A stretch of 64,000 nt of DNA, from assembly GCA_020796225.1 (NCBI GenBank), contig CM036754.1:20216867-20280866 (forward strand), written 5' to 3'. Every line of letters starts with the position of its first letter. Position 1 is the first letter of the stretch. Of this stretch, positions 22,219-34,119 are shown in pieces. The translations under genes were made by a program, and so were the position numbers. The notes under the pieces were generated by a model that saw only the letters and a program-made list of their open reading frames with translations, had not been told where the DNA came from and made no database searches. Source of the DNA: Arion vulgaris (lineage: Eukaryota > Mollusca > Gastropoda > Stylommatophora > Arionidae).

Positions 22219-22320
22219 TTTTTTAACTGATCCATAAGCACTTGAGATTTCAGCTCTTCGGCTCGGCGCCATGGACATCGTAACACTTCGGTTCGGTGCC
22301 ACGAACACCGTAAATCTAAT
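22219..22320 (-). mobile_element. SINE-A, 3' part
   Basis: Reverse SINE-A lacking the tRNA-like head: CACTTGAGATTTCAGCTCTT, CATGGACATCGTAACACTTC, GTGCCACGAACACCGTAAAT. Confidence 0.85.
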
Positions 22321-22339
22321 TGTTCTCTTCTCTGTCCAT

Positions 22340-23859
22340 GATGTACGGAGGACTCTTCATATCCTTGTCGGAAACCTCGATTAACCGCCACCGTCCGGAC
22401 CAGGGCTGTGACGGATAACCGAATAGACGGATAGCATAAATCTCTTAATACATATGTACAGTAACCTGATTTCACTTTAGGATTGAGGCAAAAATGAAAA
22501 TAAAATCCTGTTAAAGTGCATACTACATACATAGTGTATTTCATTTTACAAAACGATCGATGTAAGAGTAGCAATCTACAGAAATATATTTCTAAGAAAT
22601 GTACATATATCACCAAGTTTCTAATAGTCTCGTTTTTTTTTTTAAATATTGTCTCTACTTGTTTCTCCCGCAAAGAACTAATAGTTCTTCACAGTTTAAA
22701 TTGCATTATTCCTAGGTTTGCCCACCATTACGAACCAATTTCTCTAAATAACAAGAAGAGACCGCTTTAGAAATTAAGACATCAGGGAAAACGGTGGGTA
22801 CAACATTAGTACTGAACTTCACCAAGAAGAAACAAATTAAATAACTTGACCACATGAGCAGATTACAAACAGACAGTGCGCCTTAAAGAGCAATGCTACT
22901 CCGGTACAGTGGATGCAAAGCAAAAAGCCATCCACGCAGAAGGTGGATCTCAGAAATAACAGGCAGTGAAAAACACTATTTATGAATCGCACACAAAAGT
23001 CCGTTCTAGAAATCTCTTCTTATCCTAACGATGTGAGGCAAAACAGGATTCGAGAAAGAAAAAAAGACGAACTAATTTGCTTCCACTGTAAGCCTAAATG
23101 CACCTTCACTGAACCCACTTTGGTCAACGCAGTGATTAGTCCACAATCTCTCCTATATGCCACTTAAACGTCATCAACTTTGAGTTATCCCACCATCTTT
23201 CCTTCCCTATTGACATCATACAATCTGAAATTGCATCCTGGCGAATATACTTATTATAATTGCTGTGTAAATGTGTCTAATTAGCTAGTGTTCATTCATG
23301 CTTTATAAGTTGCTTGTCTTTATGGCTGCTACATCTAGGGAAGGCGTTGTAGGGACAGCTCTCCTGATTCTTATTCTTCATTCCTAGTCCTATCGGAGAC
23401 GGACGATAAAACACAGTTCAAGTTTGAGCATTCTGCAAGGCTGCTGCCTCGGTAAAATATATTAAAAGGATTACAATAAATTCCTACAAAAATATTCGCT
23501 ATTTTCAAAATTACACCGCAAGCTCTCGTCAATGCTACAGGGTACGTACACTGTCTCTTGAATCTTCATGTGTAAGAAAGAGATGGGAGCACACGTGATT
23601 ATTCACCATGGCTCTATCAATTCTTCAGTTGTTATGAAAATAGCGTTTGTTGTGTTGTGTTGTAGTTTACAGCCAAGCTACGATATGTGGGCCTTTCGGC
23701 CTGATACATTTTTTGGTTTGTACTGACTGCATTGTTTATGCCAGTTTTGACATCCTTTTCGATTCTTAATCGCTTAGTCACCTGCAACGTTACCACTTAA
23801 AAGTGAAGTAGTGTTGTTGTCAGTTCTGGTTCGATGATCTGTCTTCTCGTTTGCCAGGC
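22340..23859. other. Mostly unannotated; one LINE-like tail
   Basis: 22890-23062 resembles 56765-56920: both read ACACAAAA, TTCTAGAAAT and GTGAGGCAAAACAGGATT, and both encode a similar peptide (VLEISSY, VRQNRIRE) before a GAA-rich tail. It is probably a LINE C-terminus. The rest has no recognised content. Confidence 0.5.
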
Positions 23860-24220
23860 CACAGACAACTCTAGATAACTAGGCCAGACAACTGACTGGG
23901 GTATCCCTGACCTAGATCAGAGAAGGGGACTGGAAAATATAGATGTTTGATAGAACACCGGAAGCTTTTTTCCAATTTTACTCAATTCTGTGAGTCTATG
24001 GTTATTTATTGGTGAAAAATATTCATAATATTGATATTCCTTATTGTTCAACTTAACTTGTTGCATAATATGACTTCGAGTTAGCATTTTGTGTTGATTT
24101 TAAAATGAATTCGTCTAAATACAACAATGTTGGAATACGAGGTCACGGGGTGTAGTTGTGGTCTGATTTCCCATAATTCTTACCCGAGTACGAAGGCCCA
24201 TAAGTTTATAGTTGGCTCTG
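23860..24220 (+). mobile_element. MITE-2, copy 2
   Basis: 361-bp copy from CACAGACAACT to GTTGGCTCTG, flanked by GCCAGGC (23853-23859) and GCCAGGT (24221-24227). Confidence 0.87.
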
Positions 24221-25185
24221 GCCAGGTACAGCTGCGGCTAGATTTAGTCAACAACAAATAGAATGTATTTCCCAAGTAGTCCAACTCCAATTCACCCAGC
24301 TTTTAATCGGTATTCATACATTCTAATAGCCATCGTTGAAGCTACGGTTTAAGTGTTATGCCGCTGATACTGTCAGCTAAATGAATGGAGACTGAGCAGC
24401 TATGGAGAGGCCATGTGTGCTGATACGTGGCCAACGTTACTAACTGGCCACAGCGCGGACGGCAATATTGCCATGTGACGCCACAGGCTGAGGCGGTGTA
24501 TTCTCACAGACTAACTATTGACTGTTACTATTGGAAACGCTGATCTAGACAATACATCTTGCAGATGTTAGATCCTTGTTGTTGGATGCATGTGTGTATT
24601 ACAGAAGATGTTTTCTGATGAGTAGCTATAGTTGTTGCTCTCACATACTATTTTAGTTTAATTTTATACAGAATACTTAGATTAATTTTAAATATGATAA
24701 CTATTGTACTTACATCAGCTTATGGTAGTCTCTCTTCAGTTATCCATGAATAAGTAAGCTACATGTTTGCACAACACCACATCTTGATTAGCACATAAAC
24801 TAACATCACTTATCAGTAATCCACGAATTAGTCAGTCACAAATTTGCACATCACCACAGCTTGATTAGCACAGAAACTAAACAGTATTACATAAATATAT
24901 TTATCTACTACTGAATTTTGCTACTTTCCTTTTTGTGAAGAAGCAGTTTGCTGAACATTGCATTGATCATTCCTTATTTTTCCTTAATTGTTGAGGAAAA
25001 TGTTAGCAAATGTTGGAACCGCAGACAATAAAATATTTATTTTTGAGCTCCAGAACATACAGTACTGTCTAATGAGAATTTCATGTAACTGGTAGTTACA
25101 ATTTGTATGACAGTCTCCTTATGGTTTGTCGTGGCTAAGAACTTATCTCCATATCCAGATGATATGAGGACAGATCAGGTTCAAT
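24221..25185. other. No recognised gene
   Basis: AT-rich. Two degenerate direct repeats with CATCACCACAGCTTGATTAG-like sequence near 24770 and 24850. No coding exon recognised. Confidence 0.4.
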
Positions 25186-25900
25186 TTAATATGTCATAAA
25201 TGCAAAACACTGAGTGTTATACCATTTTCTGTTATCTTTAGTTCTGACCAGATGCAATTGCTCAGCTGGGAATTGGAGTGTTTTCTCTGGCACAAAACTA
25301 ATGCTTGTTGTGGATGATAAACTAATTGCTTCAACCAGATTATCATGTGCCATTGTCATGTAATAGTCAATAGTTGGTGCTCTTCTAAATCTTTTCATGA
25401 TTTGCATGGACAAGAGGTTTTCAACATGAAACCATCTCTCAATTTTTCACTATTTGACAGCCAGTTAAAGAAACTCTTATCTATGGAAACTTTCTTTAGG
25501 TGAACAGTAAAAGACATGTCTTGATCTATTTTAATACTGAGTCCTATAGCTGGTGCTTTCAATAATTATACAATAGAATATGTTCCTTGTCTACATTTCG
25601 GTACACAACACTTTCTAGGCAGCGTTATTTTGTTGTTATGTTTATTAAAGAAGGTAATTGTTAAATTATACACATATAATTATAATCGTAATTTGATCTA
25701 CATTTTGGTACACATTACTTACTAGCTAGGCATCGTTATTTTATTGTTATGTTTACAACACTGACAACAGTTAGGTTTACTGAAGAAGGTACTTGTTAAA
25801 TTAACTTATACATATATAATTACAATCGTAATTTGATCTACATTTTGGTACACAGCACTTACTAGGCATCGTTATTTTGTTGTTATGTTTACTAAAGAAG
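25186..25900 (-). pseudogene. THAP zinc-finger remnant with triplicated start
   Basis: On the minus strand, ATG at about 25870 starts MPSKCCVPKCRSNYD. This matches the beginning of a THAP C2CH DNA-binding domain (Cys-x(4)-Cys after Met-Pro), found in THAP proteins and P-element-type transposases. The segment recurs about every 110-130 bp: near 25740 (broken by a 4-base duplication giving stops) and near 25620 (RKCCVPKCR). Further downstream on the minus strand are short open pieces (FTVHLKKVSIDKSFFNWL; a 75-residue frame 25413-25186), interrupted by stops, whose family I cannot name. Only the first 15 or so THAP residues are seen, so this is a broken gene or transposon relic. Confidence 0.5.
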
Positions 25901-26089
25901 TCTGTTTGAGTTCGTATGTTTACTAAAATGTCCATATGTTTACTAAACACGTTTGAATAATCCGCCTCACCCTCCATCTTGAATAATATAGCGCTTAGGC
26001 CAGTAGTTACGTTGGCCACGGCTGATACGTCCATTTCAACCAAGTTTAGTCATCCTTAATAATTATTTGTGCCTACCAGAAAGTGGGGC

Positions 26090-26335
26090 GTCTATGGCTT
26101 AGTGTTAGTGAACTCGATCACAAACCAAGAGTACCTGGGTTAAATATCCCCGGCGGGCGGTTTGGAAACAAATTTGTTTCCGTGGTTTTTTTTTACAAAC
26201 GGTAAAAAATAGACTTTCCCGTTCATAAAGCAATTTGCAAACTACTGAACGTATAAGTGGCGTCTAGAAAAATCGACGACTTGTTTACTGTGGTTGATGA
26301 CGACGTTCTATAAAGGATATGCCACGTTTTCACCG
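26090..26335 (+). mobile_element. SINE-E
   Basis: Head GGCGTCTATGGCTTAGTG, body with GCAATTTGCAAACTACTGAA and GTGGTTGATGACG, then ATAAAGGATATGCC. It matches 30105-30345 and the reverse copy at 52040-52255. A tRNA-like head is inferred from the better copy at 30105 (GTTCGAATCACG). Confidence 0.78.
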
Positions 26336-26373
26336 AAAGTGAAAAGTTCGAATAACAACTGACAATAAGATTG

Positions 26374-27615
26374 CAGAATAAAAACTGGACAAATGTAAGA
26401 TTGCAAGAATAACAAACTGGACAAATGTAAGATTGCAAGAATAACAAACTGGACAAATTAAGATTAGAATGACAAATGTAAGATTGCAAGAATAACAAAC
26501 TGGACAAATATAAGATTACAAGAATGACAAATGTAAGATTGCAAGAATAACAAACTGGACAAATGTAAGATTGCAAGAATAACAAACTGGATAAACGTAA
26601 GATTGCAAGAATAACAAACTGGACAAACGTACGATTGCAAGAATAACAAACTGGACAAATGTAAGATTGCAAGAATAACAAACTGGACAAATGTAAGATT
26701 GCAAGAATAACAAACTGGATAAATAAGATTGCAAGAATGACAAATGTAAGATTGCAAAAGATCTAACAAACTGGACAAATGTAAGATTGCAAGAATAACA
26801 AACTGGACAAATGTAAGATTGCAAGAATAACAAACTGGATAAACGTAAGATTGCAAGAATAACAAACTGGACAAACGTACGATTGCAAGAATAACAAACT
26901 GGACAAATGTAAGATTGCAAGAATAACAAACTGGACAAATATAAGATTACAAGAATGACAAATGTAAGATTGCAAGAATAACAAACTGGACAAATGTAAG
27001 ATTGCAAGAATAACAAACTGGACAAATATAAGATTACAAGAATGACAAATGTAAGATTGCAAGAATAACAAACTGGACAAATGTAAGATTGCAAGAATAA
27101 CAAACTGGATAAACGTAAGATTGCAAGAATAACAAACTGGACAAATATAAGATTGCAAGAATAACAAACTGGACAAATGTAAGATTACAAGAATAACAAA
27201 CTGGACAAATGTAAGATTGCAAGAATAACAAACTGGACAAATGTAAGATTGCAGGAATAACAAACTGGATAAACGTAAGATTGCAAGAATAACAAACTGG
27301 ACAAACGTACGATTGCAAGAATAACAAACTGGACAAACGTACGATTGCAAGAATAACAAACTGGACAAATGTAAGATTGCAAGAATAAGAAACTGGACAA
27401 ATGTAAGATTGCAAGAATAAGAAACTGGACAAATGTAAGATTGCAAGAATAAGAAACTGGATAAACGTAAGATTGCAAGAATAACAAACTGGACAAATAT
27501 AAGATTGCAAGAATAACAAACTGGACAAATATAAGATTGCAAGAATAACAAACTGGACAAATGTAAGATTACAAGAATAACAAACTGGACAAATATAAGA
27601 TTACAAGAATAACAA
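26374..27615 (+). repeat. 32-bp minisatellite, about 1.2 kb
   Basis: About 38 units of 32 bp: CAAGAATAACAAACTGGACA plus AATGTAAGATTG. Shortened units (GATTACAAGAATGACAAATG) recur in a higher-order pattern. Because 32 is not a multiple of three, the antisense frames cycle every 96 bp, giving long Cys/Leu-rich open frames in all three phases. These are not genes. Confidence 0.94.
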
Positions 27616-28360
27616 CTGGCATTAATTCTGGCAGAATATGTTCTTCTTTGCGTTCGGTTTCGTATGCTCGTCTAAACTATGAGATGGTTTGCCTCTATGA
27701 AGCAGCATTTAGTTCCTCATAGCTTGCTCTGTAAACTTTGAGGACATGTTTCGTTGGTGTATGTATGATGGACATGACGGAATAGCTTCAAAAGGACAAA
27801 GAAGTTAAAACAGAGACAAAAAGTAGATAAACGACTGTATGTTGAACAACTTGCAACCAATGCAGAAGAGCACGTCAACAAGTTGAAGACATTCCAAAAT
27901 ACATGTTTAAGAAGAATCCAGCAAATATTCTGTCAAATGACTTGTTAAAACTAATAAACACTGCATCATTTGAGACTGTCATGAAATGACGAAGAGTGAT
28001 GTCACTTTCTTCATGTATGTAGTATGTCAGTCATTGGATAGGAACTCTCCGATGGACAGAGGATGGGAAAAGAAGGCCTGTGCATCTAAAGGAAACATGG
28101 AGAAGAATTTAAAAGATAGCTGAAAGATTGTAGCCTGGTATGGGAAATAATTAGTAGAAAGACATTAGAACGGCAACACGGGAATTTTGTTGAAGAACTA
28201 TTAGAATAAGTTCTATAGAAGAGATTGAACAAGTTGTCCGGGATAGAGCAGTATTGAGAAATTGCTTGCAGGTTCTATATAACATGTAATGGTATGAGAG
28301 GTATATAGTAGTATAGCAGTTGAGTCTCCATAGACAATAAAGAGATTTTGAATCAGTTGC
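27616..28360 (+). mobile_element. Degraded LINE fragments
   Basis: 27616-27770 on the minus strand matches the LINE-4 tail at 31325-31545 (CTATGAGATGGTTTGCCTC). 27780-28360 on + carries degraded RTE-type coding: DKRLYVEQLATNAEEHVNK (linker region), CLRRIQQIF, and a C-terminal piece similar to 56640-56760 (AGAGATTGAACAAG, GAGCAGT, TTGAGAAATT). Many stops and frameshifts. Confidence 0.65.
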
Positions 28361-28429
28361 CACATTTTCATGACATGTTTTATATCATTGAGCTGCCTTG
28401 TAAGTAGATTTTTATTTCAAACAATCCTT

Positions 28430-28640
28430 GTCAACTCTAGATTGCAAGAGCTGGAATTGAAGATTGGAGTGGGCAGAAAAAAACAGCACAAAGGTATATG
28501 CGTAGGCTCATCAATCACAATCGAACTGGTACGGTCAGTCGCTGGACACTGTTGGGGATATTGCGAAGGAGATCGGAACACATGGACATGTCCGGAGTGC
28601 AATGCAGATATTTCAAACTGTAACTGCAGCAAATAAAGCT
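28430..28640 (+). mobile_element. RNase H LINE (LINE-3) C-terminal fragment
   Basis: Encodes RLQELELKIGVGRKKQHKG and then TWTCPECNADISN, matching the zinc-knuckle-like tail of the fuller copy at 41750-41944. 5'-truncated. Confidence 0.85.
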
Positions 28641-28799
28641 GCTCAATAGTTAATCAACCACCGAGAATACATGTTGGAAGTTTGAAAATTCCTAGAAAGT
28701 CATTAACCGAACAAGAGAACAAGGAGCTTTAAGAACCCCAGGGGAAACAACGAAGCCAATGAATAGACATTGTACAAGTATTAAATGGAAATTGGATGA

Positions 28800-29305
28800 A
28801 GGAAATTAAAAGAACAAATGTGGTTTTACAAAAAATTAAACAACTAAAAACAGTATGGAACTGATAGGAAACCAACGATCAGAATAGTAAGAGCATGCAT
28901 ATTCCCAGTGTCAACTAATGGGTGTGAAGCAGGGACATTTAATAAGGCAGTGGAAAACATATATGAACTTTTGAATATAAGTGTTAAGCAGAAAACAAAT
29001 AGATCTATCCAGAAAAAACTCAAAATCAAAGACAACTGACTGATGCTATAATAAGAATGAGAAAATTGAGGTATTTTGGACTTATAAAAAGACATGAAGA
29101 GCTGGAGAAAACTATCATGGGAGGAGGCATACCGACAAAGAGAAGAAGAAGAAGACCACGGAGAAGATGGATTCAGGATGTAACTGATGGTTTGAACATG
29201 ACGGCTGCAGAGGCAGGACTTCTGGCATATGAGAAAGAAATTACAGAGGACTGTTGGGGTGGCAAAGTTCTGCTCAGGACAAGCTATTTGATGATAATGG
29301 TGACA
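28800..29305 (+). mobile_element. LINE-beta, 5'-truncated
   Basis: C-terminal reverse transcriptase remnants: MRKLRYFGLIKRHEELEKTI, TKRRRRRPRRRWIQDVTDGL, NMTAAEAG. The 3' untranslated end is GGTGGCAAAGTTCTGC, CAGGACAAGCTATTTGATG, then ATG repeats. Several reverse fragments elsewhere in the window share this 3' end. Confidence 0.85.
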
Positions 29306-29309
29306 AGTA

Positions 29310-29410
29310 TTAAGGGCTTTCAGAAAAATTTTTTTACCGAACACAGGATTCGAACCACAAACCCTTATTTCTTACGGCACCCATTGCCTACCCATACAAT
29401 ACGAGCGTAC
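29310..29410 (-). mobile_element. SINE-G, reverse
   Basis: The reverse strand contains GTGCCGTAAGAAATAAGGG and box B-like GTGGTTCGAATCCTGTG, matching 40205-40330 on +. The short tRNA-like head family is inferred. Confidence 0.7.
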
Positions 29411-29417
29411 CTGATAC

Positions 29418-29535
29418 ATGTCATCATCAAGGTGCGTATCCTTTATAGGACGTTGTTCTCTTTGCAGCACATTTGAAATTCACTCTGTCTCTAGCCAGTT
29501 CACCCACTTCGTCGATGGTCATGTTCATGGTTTAT
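29418..29535 (-). mobile_element. LINE-gamma 3' end
   Basis: CATCATCAAGGTGCGTATCC, TTTATAGGACGTTG and GCCAGTTCACCCACTTCGTC match 21590-21690. Only the last 115 bp of the LINE is present. Confidence 0.85.
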
Positions 29536-29539
29536 ATAT

Positions 29540-30100
29540 GTACATGTACACTGATACATGTACACTGTCTATTTATTAATCCAACAAGGAGGGATATTCG
29601 AACTAAACATGGAGACATCCAAAGTAAGCGGCCGACAAAAATAATCAAAGTACAGGTTTGAACAAAGATTACAACATTACGGTTTTAGCTGGTCACTCTT
29701 TAATTGCTTCAAATATACTGTAATACTAAATTTCCATTCTCTAGAACAGTGCACCCAACGCGACAGACGCCATGGCGCCCTTGTCCAGATTTCAAGAAAG
29801 CAAACTATTTTTACGATTTTTTTCGTAGCACTGGCATGCCCACGATCTACCCGCTTTTGCAGCCTTGTTTTATTGTTAAACCATTCTACAGCCCCCTAAC
29901 CTCATTCATTGCTTTTTTAACTGGAGTGTGCACATTTCGTGTGATCATCTCAATTATATTAATATTGTTAGTAGTAGTAGTAGCAGTATTGCAATCGTCT
30001 AATGTCGCCCACGCCTCTACAACCATCAGTCATATGAGCCCCAATAATTAAAAACGTTAGACAACACTGCTCTAGCATGTATAGAACATCTATTAGTAAT
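29540..30100. other. Dispersed repeat without coding content
   Basis: 29800-30080 is similar to 20500-20603 plus 21215-21390, where two mobile elements interrupt it: GCAATCTTGTTTTAT, AACCATTCTAC, TTATATTAATATT, GCCCCAATA. Its class is unknown. Confidence 0.55.
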
Positions 30101-30104
30101 TGGG

Positions 30105-30345
30105 TGGCGTATGTGGCTTAGGGGATAGTGACTCGGTCTATTAACCCCGATGTTCGAGTTCGAATCACGCTGCGGACAGTTTGGTTGCAACTTGTTTCGC
30201 GTGGATTTTTACAAAAGGACGACGGCACCACCCATTCAGAAAACAATGGCAAACTACTGAACGTAATAATGCCTAGAAATATCACAAACAGCGTTAAAAA
30301 GCTGTGGTTGATTCGCAAAATCCTGTAAAGGATATGCACTTAACT
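30105..30345 (+). mobile_element. SINE-E
   Basis: Head GGCGTATGTGGCTTAGGGG with box B-like GAGTTCGAATCACG. Body ACAATGGCAAACTACTGAAC, CTGTGGTTGATTCG, TAAAGGATATGCAC. Confidence 0.82.
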
Positions 30346-30644
30346 TTTCATTAGTAATTGAGATTTTCTGTTAGAAACAGATGATGTTGGCATAGACGAC
30401 TTGACACCCACACCACCTTTAATGGCTTATTATAAATGCTTCTTTTTTTAAAAAAATTAGATATGCATGACCACCATTTTGTATTTTATTTTGGCAAGTA
30501 GACAGCTTAGAAATAACCAAAATCAATAGCTCATTCTTACAAGGCTGGTAGCGTGCATAATTTGTTGACCTCGATTACACCCTTGATAGGAAGACGTGTA
30601 TGGGCTCATTAGACAGTTATGATTTTTTGTGTCTAATACTGTAG

Positions 30645-30880
30645 AAGAGGAGCCTCTGGCTGAATGGATTAGAGCGTGGGTTGCAATTCGGGAGACTCGG
30701 GTTCTTCCCCGGTAAGAACAAAGATTTTTTTAAATGTCGGAAGCATAAAGAAAAATCATAACCTGAAGAGTTTCGCTGCTACTGTACTAGCCATGTGGTC
30801 ATTAAGTTCACCAAACTTATCTCCCCTGTTCTTACCGCACTAAAAAGCAGTATTACAGGCAGTAAAGACAGTTTGTTTTG
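30645..30880 (+). mobile_element. SINE-D
   Basis: Head CCTCTGGCTGAATGGATTAG, AGCGTGGGTTGC, box B-like ACTCGGGTTCTTCCCC. Body GGAAGCATAAAGAAAAATC, CTGCTACTGTACTAGCCATG, CACTAAAAAGCAGTATTACA. Confidence 0.82.
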
Positions 30881-31054
30881 TTGGGGTTTTTTTTAATCGA
30901 AATTAACTTATGCATAGGTGTGGCTTTGTTTGGCAAGTGACGACCACGGCGGCAATCTGTACATGTTCTATCTCGCAGCAACAAATATGACGTCGTCACA
31001 CTAAATAAAAAAAGCTATCCGATTTGACAGGTCGTTGGTAATAAATAATGTAGT

Positions 31055-31215
31055 CAGTGGCGGCTCGTGATAATTTTTGTTGGTTAGGGTCAGACACACA
31101 TTTTCTGGGAAATTATGGTTTTGGATTAGGTAATGTTTTAATTTATAAAATAATAAATACACATAATGTTTGGTGGGGCCCGGCCCTAAAGGCCCTTAAT
31201 GACGTGCCGCCACTG
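31055..31215 (-). mobile_element. hAT MITE-1, copy 2
   Basis: 161 bp, ends CAGTGGCGGCTCGT and GTGCCGCCACTG, exact 8-bp duplication AATGTAGT (31047-31054 and 31216-31223). Reverse to copy 1 (15496). Confidence 0.94.
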
Positions 31216-31324
31216 AATGTAGTACTTTTTAAACGTTCCAATATTTTATTTATATTTCATATGGCATATTATGTTACTATCTTCGTTATACCATTTTTAA
31301 AAAAGCCTGCTCATACTGCATAGT

Positions 31325-31545
31325 TTGCATGCCTGACAGAAACACAGACTCCAGAGCACATCCTGCAGTCATGTCTATCATACATACACCAATGAAACGA
31401 AACATGGCCTCATGAACAAAGCTTACAGAGGCTTCTATGGGGAACTCTCGAAGAACTCCAACTGACATGCAGCTTCATAGAGGCAAACCATCTCATAGTT
31501 TAGACGCGCATACAAAACCGAACGCAAAGAAGAAGATACCCAAAA
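31325..31545 (+). mobile_element. LINE-4 C-terminal fragment
   Basis: Encodes TETQTPEHILQSCLSY and then NETWPHEQSLQRLLWGTLEE, the Cys/His tail that follows the RNase H domain in this LINE type. It ends in an AAGAAG-rich tail. Confidence 0.82.
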
Positions 31546-31742
31546 AAACTAAGGCGAATTACATACCAAACAACAGCAGTTAAGCGTTGACGGGAACACA
31601 AAGGACTATGTCAAGTTTCTTCACTACCAGTTACAACTTATGATTTCAGCATCATGCTGGCATCGTTCGCTGATATATAAATATTGTAGACATCAGATGG
31701 AAGTCGACCAGGAACAACTAAACAAAAAAACTATGGAGGATT

Positions 31743-31997
31743 ATTCTTCTTCGAATGCTCCATATCAGCAACTTATTAACCACTCTTTGTGATTTGTATG
31801 TGATTCGAGCCTAAGAGCTACTGTACGTTGTGCCAGCTATGCGCCCACAAATAGACCAGCACATCCGATTTCTGCAATGCTTTTTATTTACTAGTGTAGC
31901 TTCCCTAGGCCCCTACCTCAGTCTCCTCAAGACACGCTTTGTAGGTCGCAGTGATACTATTCTTTGCCCCCTTGCGAGCCCCGACAACACACGGGCG
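31743..31997 (-). mobile_element. SINE-B, reverse
   Basis: Exact 12-bp target duplication CTATGGAGGATT (31731-31742 and 31998-32009) around a full-length reverse SINE-B. Confidence 0.93.
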
Positions 31998-32099
31998 CTA
32001 TGGAGGATTGAGATCATACAAAATGAACACTAACACGTTTGCACCAAACGAACAAGGATGACATGCACCCCGAGCAAAGTGGAGAGAGTTTGTTGCTGC

Positions 32100-32185
32100 C
32101 TTAAAGGCATGATGGTCTTAGGCGACCCCAGTGAAATGGTCGTTCGACCCCCACAGGGGTCACGACCCACAGGTTGAGAACCACT
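32100..32185. mobile_element. hAT terminus fragment
   Basis: The segment ends GGTTGAGAACCACTG. Its reverse complement CAGTGGTTCTCAACC is a common hAT end. GTCACGACCC precedes it. The other end was not found. Confidence 0.6.
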
Positions 32186-32574
32186 GCTCTAAGAGAAAGC
32201 ATATGCTCTGAAGATTTCAACGAAGAAGATAAAAGGTATTCTCTAACTCGGTGGTTGCACAAGTTATGCACACCGATAGGTGCGGCAAGACGGGAAAACC
32301 ACAAGAGAAAACCCAGTAGATACATCAATCAGAACGGGACTTGTTAGTCTAAACACACTAAAATACATGCTTGGGATGGGATCGGATCAATTATTGACAT
32401 GTGTGATGAAGATGATCCTCAAGTGAACTATGAACATATCTAGTTCATCAAGGATGATTGTAATATGCCAGCAGTGTTTTGATGGCTTCACCACAGGAGC
32501 GGACATACTTCCGACTCGCTACTTTTCATCTTCTTGAACATAAGACTCTGGAGTCGGTTGTGCCTCTTTAGATA

Positions 32575-32880
32575 ATTGAGAATAATGAAGGCAGGGGGAA
32601 CACGCTTTGTGATTTACAGAAAAACAAACACGATAATACGAATAATGAAGGAAGGGAGAAACGTTATGAAAAGACGGATGTTTGTTGCCGCCTTTGAGAT
32701 TTACAGACAAACAAACACGATAATACGAATAATGAAGGAAGGAGAAAACACGCTTTGAGATTTACAGACAAACAAACACGATAATACGAATAATGAAGGA
32801 AGGAAGAACACGGTATGAAAAGACGGATGTTTGTTGCCGCCTTTGAGAGTTACAGAAAAACAAACACATAAAGCAACGCA
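32575..32880 (+). repeat. Compound tandem repeat
   Basis: Alternating blocks of CACGATAATACGAATAATGA, AGGAAGG, TATGAAAAGACGGATGTTTG and TGCCGCCTTTGAGA repeat three to four times in long/short order. No coding function inferred. Confidence 0.75.
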
Positions 32881-33139
32881 ACAGATGCGGCAGCCATTAT
32901 CTACACACTGACACCATAATTCCAGTCGTCTATCAATACCTAGTCACGTCGGGCAGTATCGTGACTCAAGCGACAATGGTCAAGTTATCTTGTCCTTCCT
33001 GGTTACGATCTGTATGCTACTGTCCGCGCGTGTTGTCATTAAATCGATAAACGAGTTTCTCTACCAGTGGTTCTAAATTCAAAAAAAGGCTTCACCTTCG
33101 GGACATCGTTTGGTGCCTGCCACATTTGATTCTTGTCAC

Positions 33140-33302
33140 CAGAGGCGGCTCATCATTAAGGGCCAGTGGGGCCGGGCCCTACCAAAAATAATGTGTAACT
33201 TGTATTTATTATTTTATAAATTAAAAAATAATCCCAATCCATGATTTTCCAAATAAATATTTGTCTGGCCCCACCATCAAAAATGATCATGAGCCGCCAC
33301 TG
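33140..33302 (+). mobile_element. hAT MITE-1, copy 3
   Basis: 163 bp, ends CAGAGGCGGCTCAT and ATGAGCCGCCACTG, flanked by CTTGTCAC (33132-33139) and TTTGTCAC (33303-33310), 7 of 8 identical. Confidence 0.9.
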
Positions 33303-33557
33303 TTTGTCACCCACTGGAAAAGACTAACAGGGGTTTCTAATTTAGAGTAAGAGTTGGAAGCATCACACGAGCAAACCGTGCACGTGTTCTGTAGATGATA
33401 GTCAGCTAATTTAAAGGGACTGAACACCTATGTGACGCCATAGTGTCAATTGTGTTCAGTTATATGGAAACTTCAAATCGTTGTTATTATAACTTCATTT
33501 TGTAATTTAGTGATACACACCTTCCATCCTCGTTATCTTCAATTGTATATGTATACT

Positions 33558-34015
33558 TTTTCTTCTAACGCTACATATCGACCACTTGTTAGACCACGCT
33601 TTGTGATTTCTATGTGATTTGAGCCTAAGAGCGATTGTACGTTGTGGCAGTTATGCACATACAATAGGCCAGCACATCCGATTTCCGCGACGATTTTTTT
33701 TTCCTCGATCCAGAAGCACTTGAGCTTCAGCTTTTCGGCTCGGTGCCATGGACATCGTAACCCTTCGGTTCGGTGCCATGAAGACCGTAAATCTGAAGAA
33801 CCTGTGGCTTTTCTGCCAGTTCGCGAATTGAACCCGAACTCACAGAGGATTTGTCGTCCAACGCGCTACGAACACGCTGGGCAGGCGTGCACGATTTTTA
33901 TTTAAAGGATAGCTTCCTTAGGCCCCTACCCCAGTCGCCTCTTACGACATGCCTTATAGGTCGCAGTGTTACTATTCTTTGCTCCCGTTGCGAACCCCGG
34001 CAACAAACGAGCAAC
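33558..34015 (-). mobile_element. SINE-B, reverse, split by SINE-A
   Basis: 33558-33698 and 33891-34015 are the two halves of one reverse SINE-B (CTTCTAACGCTACATATCG at the left, GTTGCGAACCCCGGCAACA at the right). Confidence 0.88.
33699..33890 (-). mobile_element. SINE-A nested in SINE-B
   Basis: Reverse SINE-A with 9-bp duplication ACGATTTTT (33690-33698 and 33891-33899). It shows that SINE-A moved after this SINE-B copy was in place. Confidence 0.9.
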
Positions 34016-34119
34016 GTAATACAGTATTCGCATTCTATGATTAGTTTTACCTGATCAGATATTTAAACAGAGAGATGCCCCTGCATTAACTTTTCATTTA
34101 TCATGATGTGCTGGTATTA

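Noticed and set aside
26223..27560. Cys/Leu-rich antisense frames of 100-265 codons, superficially like a membrane protein
   Set aside because: They are translations of a 32-bp tandem repeat in all three phases.
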